From contig CAMYYX010000005.1 of assembly GCA_947303695.1 (NCBI GenBank), positions 1 to 29,268 on the forward strand: a stretch of 29,268 nucleotides of DNA, in the 5' to 3' direction. Below are positions 15,794-23,439 of the stretch, in pieces. The first letter of the stretch is position 1. Every line of letters starts with the position of its first letter. The notes below the pieces were generated by a model. It was not told the DNA's origin. It saw only the letters and a program-made list of their open reading frames with translations, and did no database searches. This DNA is from an uncultured Prevotellaceae bacterium. Lineage in GTDB: Bacteria; Bacteroidota; Bacteroidia; Bacteroidales; Bacteroidaceae. The position numbers and the translations under genes were made by a program.

Positions 15794-18535
15794 ATAATGT
15801 CTCAGTGCTTGCCCCGTATAGCTTTCTTTGCATTGTGCCACCTGTTCGGGTGTGCCTGCATAGACGATGTAGCCACCCTCGGCACCACCTTCAGGACCGA
15901 GGTCGATGATGTGGTCGGCACTCTTGATGATTTGCATGTTGTGCTCGATGATGAGGATGGAGTGGCCGCGTGAGATAAGCGACTGGAAGGCAGCGAGCAG
16001 TTTCTTGATGTCGTGGAAATGGAGACCTGTGGTAGGTTCGTCGAAGATGAACATCGTGGGCTTCGTCTTCTCCTGCGACAGGTAATAAGCCAGCTTCACA
16101 CGCTGGTTCTCACCGCCCGAGAGGGTAGAGGATGCCTGCCCCAATTTGATATAACCAAGCCCCACGTCCTGCAGCGGCTTCAGCTTACTGACAATCTTCT
16201 TTTGCCCGTGCTCACCGAAGAACTCGACCGCCATATTGACGGTAAGGTTGAGGATGTCGTGGATGTTCTTTCCGTGGAACATCACTTCGAGGATGTCGTT
16301 CTTGAAGCGGCGGCCATGACACGACTCGCATTCCAGTACGAGGTCATTCATGAACTGCATCTCGACTGTCACGGTTCCCTCGCCCTTACACTCCTCACAA
16401 CGACCACCCTCTGTGTTGAACGAGAAGTATTGCGGCGTGTAGCCCATCTGCTTGGCGAGTTGCTGCGAAGCCATGAGTTTGCGAATCTCGTCGTATGCTC
16501 CAATGTAAGTCACAGGGTTGCTTCGTGAAGAAGTGCCGATAGGATTCTGGTCAACAAACTCGATGCTCTCAATCATGCCGACATCACCCTCTAATGCCAC
16601 AAACTGTCCGGGACGGTCGCACACACGGTCCATCTGACGCATCACTGCCCGATAGAAAATGTCGCGCACCAATGTGGACTTACCGCTTCCGCTCACACCC
16701 GTGACAACGGTCATCACGTTTAGTGGAATCTTCACATCGATACCCTTCAGGTTATTCTCCCTCGCACACCTAATTAATATATAATTGTTCCACGGACGTC
16801 GGCTTGTCGGAACATCAATGGTCTCGCGATGGGTGAGGAAGTCGAGGGTGTGGGATGCGACATCGCTTTCCTTGATGCTGTCGTCCTTCGTTCCCTGCCA
16901 AACCACTTTACCTCCGAGGCGTCCGGCATCAGGACCGATGTCAATGATGTAGTCGGCGGCGCGGATAATCTCTTCGTCGTGCTCTACGACCACGACAGTA
17001 TTACCGAGATCGCGCAACTCTTTCAATACCCTGATGAGTCGTTGGGTGTCACGACTGTGGAGTCCTATGCTGGGTTCGTCGAGGATGTAAAGGCTTCCTA
17101 CGAGGCTGCTACCCAAACTGGTTGCAAGGTTGATACGTTGGCTTTCGCCACCCGACAGCGTGTTACTCAGGCGGTTGAGCGTCAGATAGGACAGACCTAC
17201 ATCCATCAGGAACTGCAGGCGGTTGTTGATTTCCACCAACAGACGTTTCGCAATCAGAGCATCGTGCTCGGAGAGTTGCAAGTCTTTGAAGAATTCATAG
17301 AGGTCGGCAATCGGCATCTCTACTAATTCGGTGATGCTACGTCCACCAACCTTCACATAGTTAGCCTCACGTTTCAGACGGGTTCCGTGGCAAGTAGGAC
17401 AGATTTCCTTTCCACGATAGCGTGCAAGCATAACACGATACTGTATCTTGTATTGGTTCTCACGCAACATATCGAAGAAACGGTCGATGCAAGGAATATC
17501 GGCTGTAGGGTTTCCCATCGCATCAATGGCTCCGTGCCACAGGAAGTCTTTCTGCTCCTGCGTGAGGTTATAATAAGGTTCGAAAATAGGGAAGTCGTAT
17601 GAGGATGCGATGCGGCAGAACTCTGTTTTCCATGCACTCATCTTATCACCTCGCCAGCATAATACAGCACCTTCGTAGACACTCATCTCCTGATTTGGAA
17701 TCACGAGCGATTCGTCGATGCCCATAATCTTGCCGAAGCCTTCACACGTAGGACAGGCTCCGATGGGAGAGTTAAAAGAAAACATGTGTTCTGTGGGTTC
17801 CTCGAACATCATTCCATCGGCTTCGAATGCCAGCGAGAAGAAATGAATGGTTTCTTTCCCGTCGTTCAGGAATTTCAAGATACACTGGCCTTCTCCTTCG
17901 TAAATGGCAGTCTCACACGAATCGACCAAGTGACTGATGTTGGCTTTGTCGTCTCTGACCGTCATACGCGAGATAATCAGGCAAGTCTTGCCGTCGATAG
18001 TGTCAGTAAGCGATAGTCCCTGTTTGTCGTAGGCTGCAATCTGTTCTGTTTCCGATCTTCCGTTTCGGCAAATCAATGGGCAAAGCACCATGAAACGAGT
18101 GCCTTCAGGGTAGGAGTTCATACAGTTGATGACATCCTCCTGCGTGTTTTTCTTCACTTCCTGTCCGCTGATGGGCGAGAAAGTATGTCCCGCACGTGCA
18201 AAGAGCATGCGCAGATAGTCGTAGATTTCCGTTGAAGTACCTACCGTACTACGAGGATTGCGACTAATGACTTTCTGCTCGATGGCAATAGCAGGTGGTA
18301 TCCCCTCGATGAAATCACATTCGGGTTTTCCCATCCTTCCCATGAACTGACGTGCATAGGTGCTGAGACTTTCAACATACCTGCGCTGTCCCTCAGCATA
18401 CAGAGTGTCGAAAGCCAACGAGGACTTACCCGAACCACTCACGCCCGTGATGACCACGAGTTGGTTGCGGGGAATCTCTACGCTGATATTCTTCAGGTTG
18501 TTGACGCGAGCACCTTTGATTTTGATTGAGTCCAT
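15776..18535 (-). CDS. uvrA: Excinuclease ABC subunit A
   Basis: The DNA damage-recognition ATPase of nucleotide excision repair, working with UvrB and UvrC. It has 919 residues, full length. Two ABC ATPase halves are seen: Walker A GVSGSGKSS (31-39) and GVSGSGKST (613-621), signatures LSGGES (460-465) and LSGGEN (805-810), and Walker B/D-loop DEPS and DEPT. The C-terminal zinc finger is intact (Cys713, 716, 736, 739). In the N-terminal half only one CxxC of the usual zinc module is present (Cys261, 264); where many UvrA proteins have the first CxxC there is FEADGMMFEEP. The last residues (HYIIHNA) come from the tandem repeat at the 3' end. It follows pyrF by 48 bases. Confidence 0.97.
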   Translation of the reverse strand: MDSIKIKGARVNNLKNISVEIPRNQLVVITGVSGSGKSSLAFDTLYAEGQRRYVESLSTYARQFMGRMGKPECDFIEGIPPAIAIEQKVISRNPRSTVGTSTEIYDYLRMLFARAGHTFSPISGQEVKKNTQEDVINCMNSYPEGTRFMVLCPLICRNGRSETEQIAAYDKQGLSLTDTIDGKTCLIISRMTVRDDKANISHLVDSCETAIYEGEGQCILKFLNDGKETIHFFSLAFEADGMMFEEPTEHMFSFNSPIGACPTCEGFGKIMGIDESLVIPNQEMSVYEGAVLCWRGDKMSAWKTEFCRIASSYDFPIFEPYYNLTQEQKDFLWHGAIDAMGNPTADIPCIDRFFDMLRENQYKIQYRVMLARYRGKEICPTCHGTRLKREANYVKVGGRSITELVEMPIADLYEFFKDLQLSEHDALIAKRLLVEINNRLQFLMDVGLSYLTLNRLSNTLSGGESQRINLATSLGSSLVGSLYILDEPSIGLHSRDTQRLIRVLKELRDLGNTVVVVEHDEEIIRAADYIIDIGPDAGRLGGKVVWQGTKDDSIKESDVASHTLDFLTHRETIDVPTSRRPWNNYILIRCARENNLKGIDVKIPLNVMTVVTGVSGSGKSTLVRDIFYRAVMRQMDRVCDRPGQFVALEGDVGMIESIEFVDQNPIGTSSRSNPVTYIGAYDEIRKLMASQQLAKQMGYTPQYFSFNTEGGRCEECKGEGTVTVEMQFMNDLVLECESCHGRRFKNDILEVMFHGKNIHDILNLTVNMAVEFFGEHGQKKIVSKLKPLQDVGLGYIKLGQASSTLSGGENQRVKLAYYLSQEKTKPTMFIFDEPTTGLHFHDIKKLLAAFQSLISRGHSILIIEHNMQIIKSADHIIDLGPEGGAEGGYIVYAGTPEQVAQCKESYTGQALRHYIIHNA

Positions 18536-18583
18536 AGGGGGAATGGGGCAAATAAGGTCTAAGAGCCTTATGGAACTTGATGA

Positions 18584-19396
18584 TTATAGCAGGGCTGCCA
18601 TCTGTTGCTGGACTTCTTTTGCTTTCTCTGCAGCAACTTCAGCAAAACGATTGGTATTGTCTGCATAGATGATGGCACGTGAAGAATTGACGATGAGTCC
18701 GCAGTCTTTTGTCATTCCGTACTTGCATACCTCTTCCAGACTGCCACCTTGGGCTCCTACACCTGGGACGAGGAGGAAATGATCGGGCGCCACTTTACGA
18801 ATGTCTTCGAACATCTTGCCTTGTGTGGCACCAACTACATACATCATTCGGTCGGCACCAGCCCACTGCTGACTCTTTTTCAGCACTTTTTCAAATAAGC
18901 GTTCGCCGTTTGTGTCTTCTGTCAGTTGGAAATCTTGACTGCCTTTATTGCTTGTTAACACCAATACGATGACCCACTTGCCAGGATATTCAAGGAATGG
19001 GGTCACACTGTCTTCACCCATATAGGGCGCTACCGTCAGTGCATCTACACCCATCTCTTCGAAGAAACAGCGAGCATACATCTTAGATGTGTTGCCGATA
19101 TCGCCACGTTTGGCATCAGCAATAATGAAATGGTGTGGATAATTTTCCTGCAGATAGCGAATGGTCTTATCGAGACTTTTCCATCCGTCGAGTCCACCAC
19201 ACTCATAGAAAGCGATGTTGGGTTTGTAGGCAACGCAGTAGGGTGCTGTGGCATCGATGATGGCTTTGTTGAATGCGTAAATGGGATCGTCGCAACTCAG
19301 TAGGTGCTGGGGAATCTTCTTGATATCAGTATCCAGTCCTACGCACAGAAACGAGCGCTTTTCCTTGATTTGCGAAATAAGTTCTTGTCTGTTCAT
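18584..19396 (-). CDS. pyrF: Orotidine 5'-phosphate decarboxylase
   Basis: Makes UMP from orotidine 5'-phosphate, the last step of de novo pyrimidine synthesis. At 270 residues it is the longer OMP decarboxylase subtype. The catalytic Lys/Asp cluster is seen in IIADAKRGDIGNTSKMYA, with VGLDTD near the start and LLVPGVGAQGG as the phosphate-binding part near the end. ATG at 19394-19396 starts MNRQELI. A TAACTTTG box 38 bases upstream (19434) is its likely promoter. uvrA follows it by 48 bases on the same strand, so the genes are probably cotranscribed. Confidence 0.96.
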   Translation of the reverse strand: MNRQELISQIKEKRSFLCVGLDTDIKKIPQHLLSCDDPIYAFNKAIIDATAPYCVAYKPNIAFYECGGLDGWKSLDKTIRYLQENYPHHFIIADAKRGDIGNTSKMYARCFFEEMGVDALTVAPYMGEDSVTPFLEYPGKWVIVLVLTSNKGSQDFQLTEDTNGERLFEKVLKKSQQWAGADRMMYVVGATQGKMFEDIRKVAPDHFLLVPGVGAQGGSLEEVCKYGMTKDCGLIVNSSRAIIYADNTNRFAEVAAEKAKEVQQQMAALL

Positions 19397-19433
19397 GCTT
19401 GAGCGTTTAAAACTTTATATCTGAATGATTTTG

Positions 19434-19441
19434 CAAAGTTA
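19434..19441 (-). promoter_or_regulatory. Promoter -7 box of pyrF(-uvrA)
   Basis: TAACTTTG on the minus strand fits TAnnTTTG. It lies downstream of the small-RNA terminator (19497), so pyrF need not depend on read-through from there. Confidence 0.5.
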
Positions 19442-19496
19442 CTAAAAAGTTTTATCTTGACGTATGTTAAGACGCTGTTTTTTTGTTAGAATCTAT

Positions 19497-19582
19497 AAAA
19501 AAAGATTGCTTATCTCGCGATAGGCAACCTCATACTAACCTTAAAATAAATCTAATACCATGAAAAACACGGTGCAAAGATA
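19497..19582 (-). ncRNA. Candidate small RNA unit with own promoter and terminator
   Basis: On the minus strand TATCTTTG (19582-19575) is a perfect -7 box. About 70 bases further is a hairpin, TTGCCTATC-GCGA-GATAAGCAA (19527-19506, one C-A mismatch, GNRA-like loop), followed after two bases by seven T (19503-19497). The predicted RNA is about 70-75 nt and contains a 6-codon reading frame, MVLDLF and stop (19561-19541). No protein gene is inside. I recall closely similar ATGGTATTAGATTTA-plus-hairpin units in other Bacteroidales genomes but cannot verify it here. It could instead act as a transcription attenuator ahead of pyrF. Confidence 0.5.
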
Positions 19583-19660
19583 CAACATTATCTTAATAAC
19601 TAACAAGAATAATTGAATAAAAATGCACCGTATATGTTGTCAAACATAATATTGCTTAGT

Positions 19661-20839
19661 TTATTCTACATAAAGTACCAGTCCTTTGAGATATTCGCCC
19701 TCAGGATGAAAGATGTTAATGGGGTGATCAGCAGGCTGATGTAGTTGGTGTAGAATCCTAACATTTCGTCTGGCTTGTGCGGCAGCAGTGAAGACGGCAG
19801 TACGGAAGTTATCTTTTGTCACTACTTGCGAACAACTGAACGTGAAGAGGATGCCACCCGGTTGTATTTTTTCCAGTGCTTTCTGGTTGAGGCGCGAATA
19901 ACCTTTAAGGGCATTTCGAAGCGCATCCTTGTGTTTTGCAAATGCTGGTGGGTCAAGAATGATGAGGTCGTAAGGTGTCGTCATATTGTCGAGAAACTTA
20001 AAGGCGTCTTCGGCAAATGCCTTGTGGCGTGTGTCATTTGGAAAATTGAGAGCCACATTTGCTTCCGTCAAATCAATGGCTTTTTGTGAAGAATCGACAG
20101 AATGGACGAGTTGTGCACCTCCTCGCATAGCGTAAAATGAGAATCCTCCTGTGTAGCAGAACATATTGAGCACCTTGCGTCCGTTAGCATAGTGCTCCAA
20201 AAGTCTGCGGTTCTCGCGTTGGTCAACAAAGAAACCTGTCTTCTGCCCTTTGAGCCAATCCACGTGGAACTTGAGTCCGTTCTCGATAGCGATGTCTTCC
20301 GTACTACCACCAAGGAGGAATCCGTTCTCCTGACCTAAGTCAGCTTTGAATGGGAGAGTGGTTTCTGATTTGTAGAAGATATTCTCTATCGTATTACCCA
20401 TCACTTGTTTCAGTGCCTCTGCAATTATTGTACGGTCAACATGCATTCCGACCGAATGTGCTTGCATAACAGCGGTCTTTCCGTAGATGTCGATGACGAG
20501 TCCTGGTAAGTTGTCGCCTTCTCCGTGAACCAAACGGTAGGTGTTGTTGGTGGGATTGTCGGCTACACCAATACTCCGCCTTACATCAAGAGCTGTTGCA
20601 AGTCGTTTCTCGTAGAACGCTTGGTTAATGGGTTCCTGTTGAAAAGAAAGTACACGCACCATGATGGAGCCAATCTGGTAATGGCCTGTGGCTATAAACT
20701 CTTGGTTGTTGGTATACACAGCCACTACTTCACCTTCTTCGGGCTCTTGGTCAAAATGGCTGATAGCTCCTGAGAATACCCATGGATGAAATCTTTGCAG
20801 AGACTCTTCCTTTCCACGTTTAAGATAGATTTTCTTCAT
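19661..20839 (-). CDS. rlmI: RlmI-type 23S rRNA cytosine methyltransferase
   Basis: A class I SAM-dependent methyltransferase, 392 residues, similar to RlmI (m5C1962 of 23S rRNA in E. coli). An N-terminal PUA RNA-binding domain (about 1-75) leads to a catalytic domain with the SAM motif LNMFCYTGGFSFYA, the acidic VHSVDSSQ strand, motif IV ILDPPAFAK and the Cys motif FTFSCSQ. HPWVFSGAI near the start is typical of the family. Its start overlaps the 3' end of the exonuclease gene by 20 bases, and it is the last gene of the minus-strand operon beginning at the GH43-GH35 gene. The exact rRNA position modified in this lineage is inferred by homology only. Confidence 0.9.
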   Translation of the reverse strand: MKKIYLKRGKEESLQRFHPWVFSGAISHFDQEPEEGEVVAVYTNNQEFIATGHYQIGSIMVRVLSFQQEPINQAFYEKRLATALDVRRSIGVADNPTNNTYRLVHGEGDNLPGLVIDIYGKTAVMQAHSVGMHVDRTIIAEALKQVMGNTIENIFYKSETTLPFKADLGQENGFLLGGSTEDIAIENGLKFHVDWLKGQKTGFFVDQRENRRLLEHYANGRKVLNMFCYTGGFSFYAMRGGAQLVHSVDSSQKAIDLTEANVALNFPNDTRHKAFAEDAFKFLDNMTTPYDLIILDPPAFAKHKDALRNALKGYSRLNQKALEKIQPGGILFTFSCSQVVTKDNFRTAVFTAAAQARRNVRILHQLHQPADHPINIFHPEGEYLKGLVLYVE

Positions 20840-21509
20840 GTTCTTGTTCGCTTACGGCTGGATTGTCAGCCTGTGTTTCTGATTCGTTTTCGCTTTTCGT
20901 AATAATGATATGATAATCATGGCTTTTTTGAAGCCGTTGGATTTCGTTATGGATTTGGATGCACGCCCAAGCATCCAATGCTGCATAAGCTTTCTGGGCA
21001 TCGGTGAGGAAGTCTGCTTCCCAGTTGCTCAGTTGTTGCCGTTTGCTGATCATCTTGCCAAACAGGTTTGCATAGAGCTTTTGCAGGCTGTAGTCCTCAA
21101 TCCCGATTTTTGTTACTTCATCTTGCACATCAACGAACGTGCCGGTTTTGAATTGGCGGCGTTGTTGCAACCCGTGGATATCATCTTTCCAGGAAAGTGC
21201 CACCTTGGTAATCGTTCTGTCTTCCAAAAGGCGTACGATAGAGTCGGGGAGACCAATATGGTTAAGCCGGAACAGGAAACAAGTGTCATAGGTCGATACT
21301 TGTAACAAGGCTACTTTGTGACTCATGTGGCGTTTGAAAACAGGACGGGTCTCTGTGTCGAACCCAAGGATAGGTTGGGTCATGAGATAGTTCACGGCCT
21401 TCTCTGCGTCACGCTCCGTGGTAATAGTGTAGATACGTCCGGAGAATACTTCCTTGGGCAGGGTGGCAATGCGCTGTTTGTCGAATTTGTCGTATATTGT
21501 CTTAGTCAT
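20820..21509 (-). CDS. DEDD-family 3'-5' exonuclease (RNase D/WRN-like)
   Basis: A 229-residue nuclease domain of the DEDDy type: Exo I GFDTETRP (Asp/Glu), Exo II around LSWKDDIHGLQ, and Exo III YAALDAWACIQIHNEI with the Tyr-x3-Asp pair. It is a stand-alone nuclease without HRDC or helicase domains, so either DNA repair (beside recF) or RNA trimming (beside rlmI) is possible. The C-terminal 35 residues are charged and probably disordered. A TTG sits at 21510-21512, but the ATG at 21507-21509 is the natural start; it overlaps the preceding gene's stop by 8 bases, indicating translational coupling. Its own 3' end overlaps rlmI. Confidence 0.88.
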   Translation of the reverse strand: MTKTIYDKFDKQRIATLPKEVFSGRIYTITTERDAEKAVNYLMTQPILGFDTETRPVFKRHMSHKVALLQVSTYDTCFLFRLNHIGLPDSIVRLLEDRTITKVALSWKDDIHGLQQRRQFKTGTFVDVQDEVTKIGIEDYSLQKLYANLFGKMISKRQQLSNWEADFLTDAQKAYAALDAWACIQIHNEIQRLQKSHDYHIIITKSENESETQADNPAVSEQEHEENLS

Positions 21510-22032
21510 CAATGTCTGTTAAAGAGTACTTCACTTCGTGGATGGCACGAAGTACGTTTACAAGTTTTTGTCCCCATTCGGTCTTGAAATATTGGTTGCA
21601 TTGTTCAAGTGCACTCATCATCTCGTCCTCCACACCTTGTTTATAAATATAGACGAAGTTCTTGATATCCTGATAGATGTCTGCAAGATTTTCGCTGATG
21701 GTCATGAGAATAGGCTCATCGCTGTACTTCATGTCATCCACAAACACATCGAGATAGTCGTCCTTGTCGGCCATGATGTAGGCAATGTTGTTGCGAACGA
21801 TATCGTAGTTCTCTTCTGTGACATAGTCTGATAGCATGTTGTCAGCGTAGGTCTCATACTGAGGAAGCAACGACCCTTTCAGATAGAGGAGTGGGAGCAG
21901 TTTGCTCATCGTGTCGACAAACGATTCTCGGCTACGTTCCTCGGTATCTTCGAGGTATGCACAATATTGCACAGCTACAGTGACGAACTCTAAAATGTCA
22001 CGTTGATATAGGGGATTGTCTTGATTGTTCAT
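21502..22032 (-). CDS. DUF5063 domain protein
   Basis: A 176-residue acidic, mostly helical cytoplasmic protein that I assign to DUF5063 by its overall sequence (LEFVTVAVQYCAYLED near the start, LPLLYLKGSLLP, and the C-terminal WGQKLVNVLRAIHEVKY). No catalytic motif is visible and the function is unknown. It is locked into the recF operon: 8 bases from the DUF721 gene and overlapping the exonuclease gene by 8 bases. From memory, this gene is regularly found in such a position in Bacteroidales. Confidence 0.8.
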   Translation of the reverse strand: MNNQDNPLYQRDILEFVTVAVQYCAYLEDTEERSRESFVDTMSKLLPLLYLKGSLLPQYETYADNMLSDYVTEENYDIVRNNIAYIMADKDDYLDVFVDDMKYSDEPILMTISENLADIYQDIKNFVYIYKQGVEDEMMSALEQCNQYFKTEWGQKLVNVLRAIHEVKYSLTDIDD

Positions 22033-22040
22033 TCTTGTTC

Positions 22041-22331
22041 TTATGTGAATTTAATATCAGTAATTACGTATGCACCTACAGCTTCATTCAACCTTTGAAC
22101 CAGCGCAGTACGATTCATCATTAAATCGCTTTTCAATGCTGCAGATTTGATTTTCACGTGGAGCGTCTGGTTTTTGATGACCAGATCGCTTGTTTGCCGG
22201 TTGATGGCTTCGCCCATTACTACAGGCCACGACTCGATGAGCCGATGCTGGTTGAGCGGCGTTTCCAGTCCTTGTTCACGAAGAAACTCGTTCAACAGGT
22301 TGGTGATTGATTCGGTCTTACTACGTTTCAT
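22041..22331 (-). CDS. DUF721/DciA-like protein
   Basis: A 96-residue protein of the DUF721 (DciA-like) family: a helical N-terminus followed by the WPVVMGEAINRQTSDLVIKN stretch and the LHVKIKSAALKSDLMMNR beta-hairpin/helix typical of the KH-like domain. DciA proteins help load the replicative helicase in many bacteria; the short form here is the core domain only. It lies 9 bases behind recF, the neighbourhood usual for this family, which supports a replication/repair role. Role by family knowledge, not by residues alone. Confidence 0.85.
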   Translation of the reverse strand: MKRSKTESITNLLNEFLREQGLETPLNQHRLIESWPVVMGEAINRQTSDLVIKNQTLHVKIKSAALKSDLMMNRTALVQRLNEAVGAYVITDIKFT

Positions 22332-22340
22332 AAGTCTCTC

Positions 22341-23435
22341 TTATTCGCTGATGATGCCTCCTTTGACATTGAAAATCTTGTAGTCTCCATGCGACCGTTC
22401 CAGGATTCTGTCGAGATTCTCGCGATTGGTGTCTGTAATGAACAACTGTCCGAATGCTTCGTCTGATGCGAGGTCGATGATTTGTTCCACACGCTTTGCA
22501 TCGAGTTTGTCGAAGATGTCGTCGAGCAACAGCAAAGGCGTCGTTTTGCTACCTGTCTGTTTCAGGAAGTTGAACTGTGCCAGTTTCAGACTGATAAGGT
22601 ATGTCTTGTTCTGCCCTTGTGAACCTTCCCGTTTGATAGGGTAGTCGCCCAGTGTCATCGTGAGGTCGTCTTTATGGATGCCGTGCAGGCTGTAGCCTAC
22701 TGCTCTGTCTTTTGCTCTGTCCCGTTGGATGATGTCAAGAAGAGGTCCGCGTTGACAATGACTGATATATGACAAACCCACTTGTTCGTGATTGCCCGAA
22801 ATGCGTGAGTAATAATCCTGAAATACAGGGATAAACGTTGTGATAAATTCGTTGCGCATCTTGTAAATCGGCTCGCCACATTGTGCCATCACTTCCTCGT
22901 AGGCGGTCAATATCTCTTCATCGGGCTCCTCTTCCTGCTTCAGCAGGATGTTACGTTGTTGTAGGGCTGCATTATACCGCATCAGCAGGTTCATGTACGT
23001 AGGATTGTATTGGGAAATCACGATGTCCATGAATCGTCTGCGCTCATCGCTCCCTCCTAGTATCAGCTCATGGTCGTTAGGCGACACCAGAATCAAGGGG
23101 AGCATTCCGATATGCTCAGCCAGTTTTTTATAGGCTTTCTTGTTGCGTTTGAACTGTTTCTTTTGGTGCAACTTCAGTCCACACGACACTTCTTCGGTAT
23201 TTCCATTCAGGTCATACAGTCCTTGAATCATGAAGAACTCCTCTCCGTGTCGCACGTTCTGTGAATCTATCGCATTCGTCGCACTCTTCGTGAACGAAAG
23301 GAAATAGATGGCATCCAGCACGTTGGTCTTTCCCTCGCCGTTACTGCCGATAAAGCAGTTGATGTTGGGCGAGAAGTCCAGTTCGGCTTCCTTGATGTTC
23401 TTATAATTGAGGATGGTAATGTGATTCAGTATCAT
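22341..23435 (-). CDS. recF: RecF DNA repair/replication protein
   Basis: An SMC-like ATPase that helps RecO and RecR place RecA at gaps in DNA. It has 364 residues, the normal length. Walker A GSNGEGKTN (30-38), the signature region EGSQGQNKT and Walker B LLLLDDIFDKLD are all seen. The frame is open to 23621, but ATG 23433-23435 (protein start MILNHITILNYKNI) fits the family; the upstream part would lie inside the neighbouring glycosidase gene. It starts 4 bases after the stop of the GH43-GH35 gene, so either translation is coupled or a recF promoter lies inside that gene. Confidence 0.96.
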   Translation of the reverse strand: MILNHITILNYKNIKEAELDFSPNINCFIGSNGEGKTNVLDAIYFLSFTKSATNAIDSQNVRHGEEFFMIQGLYDLNGNTEEVSCGLKLHQKKQFKRNKKAYKKLAEHIGMLPLILVSPNDHELILGGSDERRRFMDIVISQYNPTYMNLLMRYNAALQQRNILLKQEEEPDEEILTAYEEVMAQCGEPIYKMRNEFITTFIPVFQDYYSRISGNHEQVGLSYISHCQRGPLLDIIQRDRAKDRAVGYSLHGIHKDDLTMTLGDYPIKREGSQGQNKTYLISLKLAQFNFLKQTGSKTTPLLLLDDIFDKLDAKRVEQIIDLASDEAFGQLFITDTNRENLDRILERSHGDYKIFNVKGGIISE

Positions 23436-23439
23436 GTTG

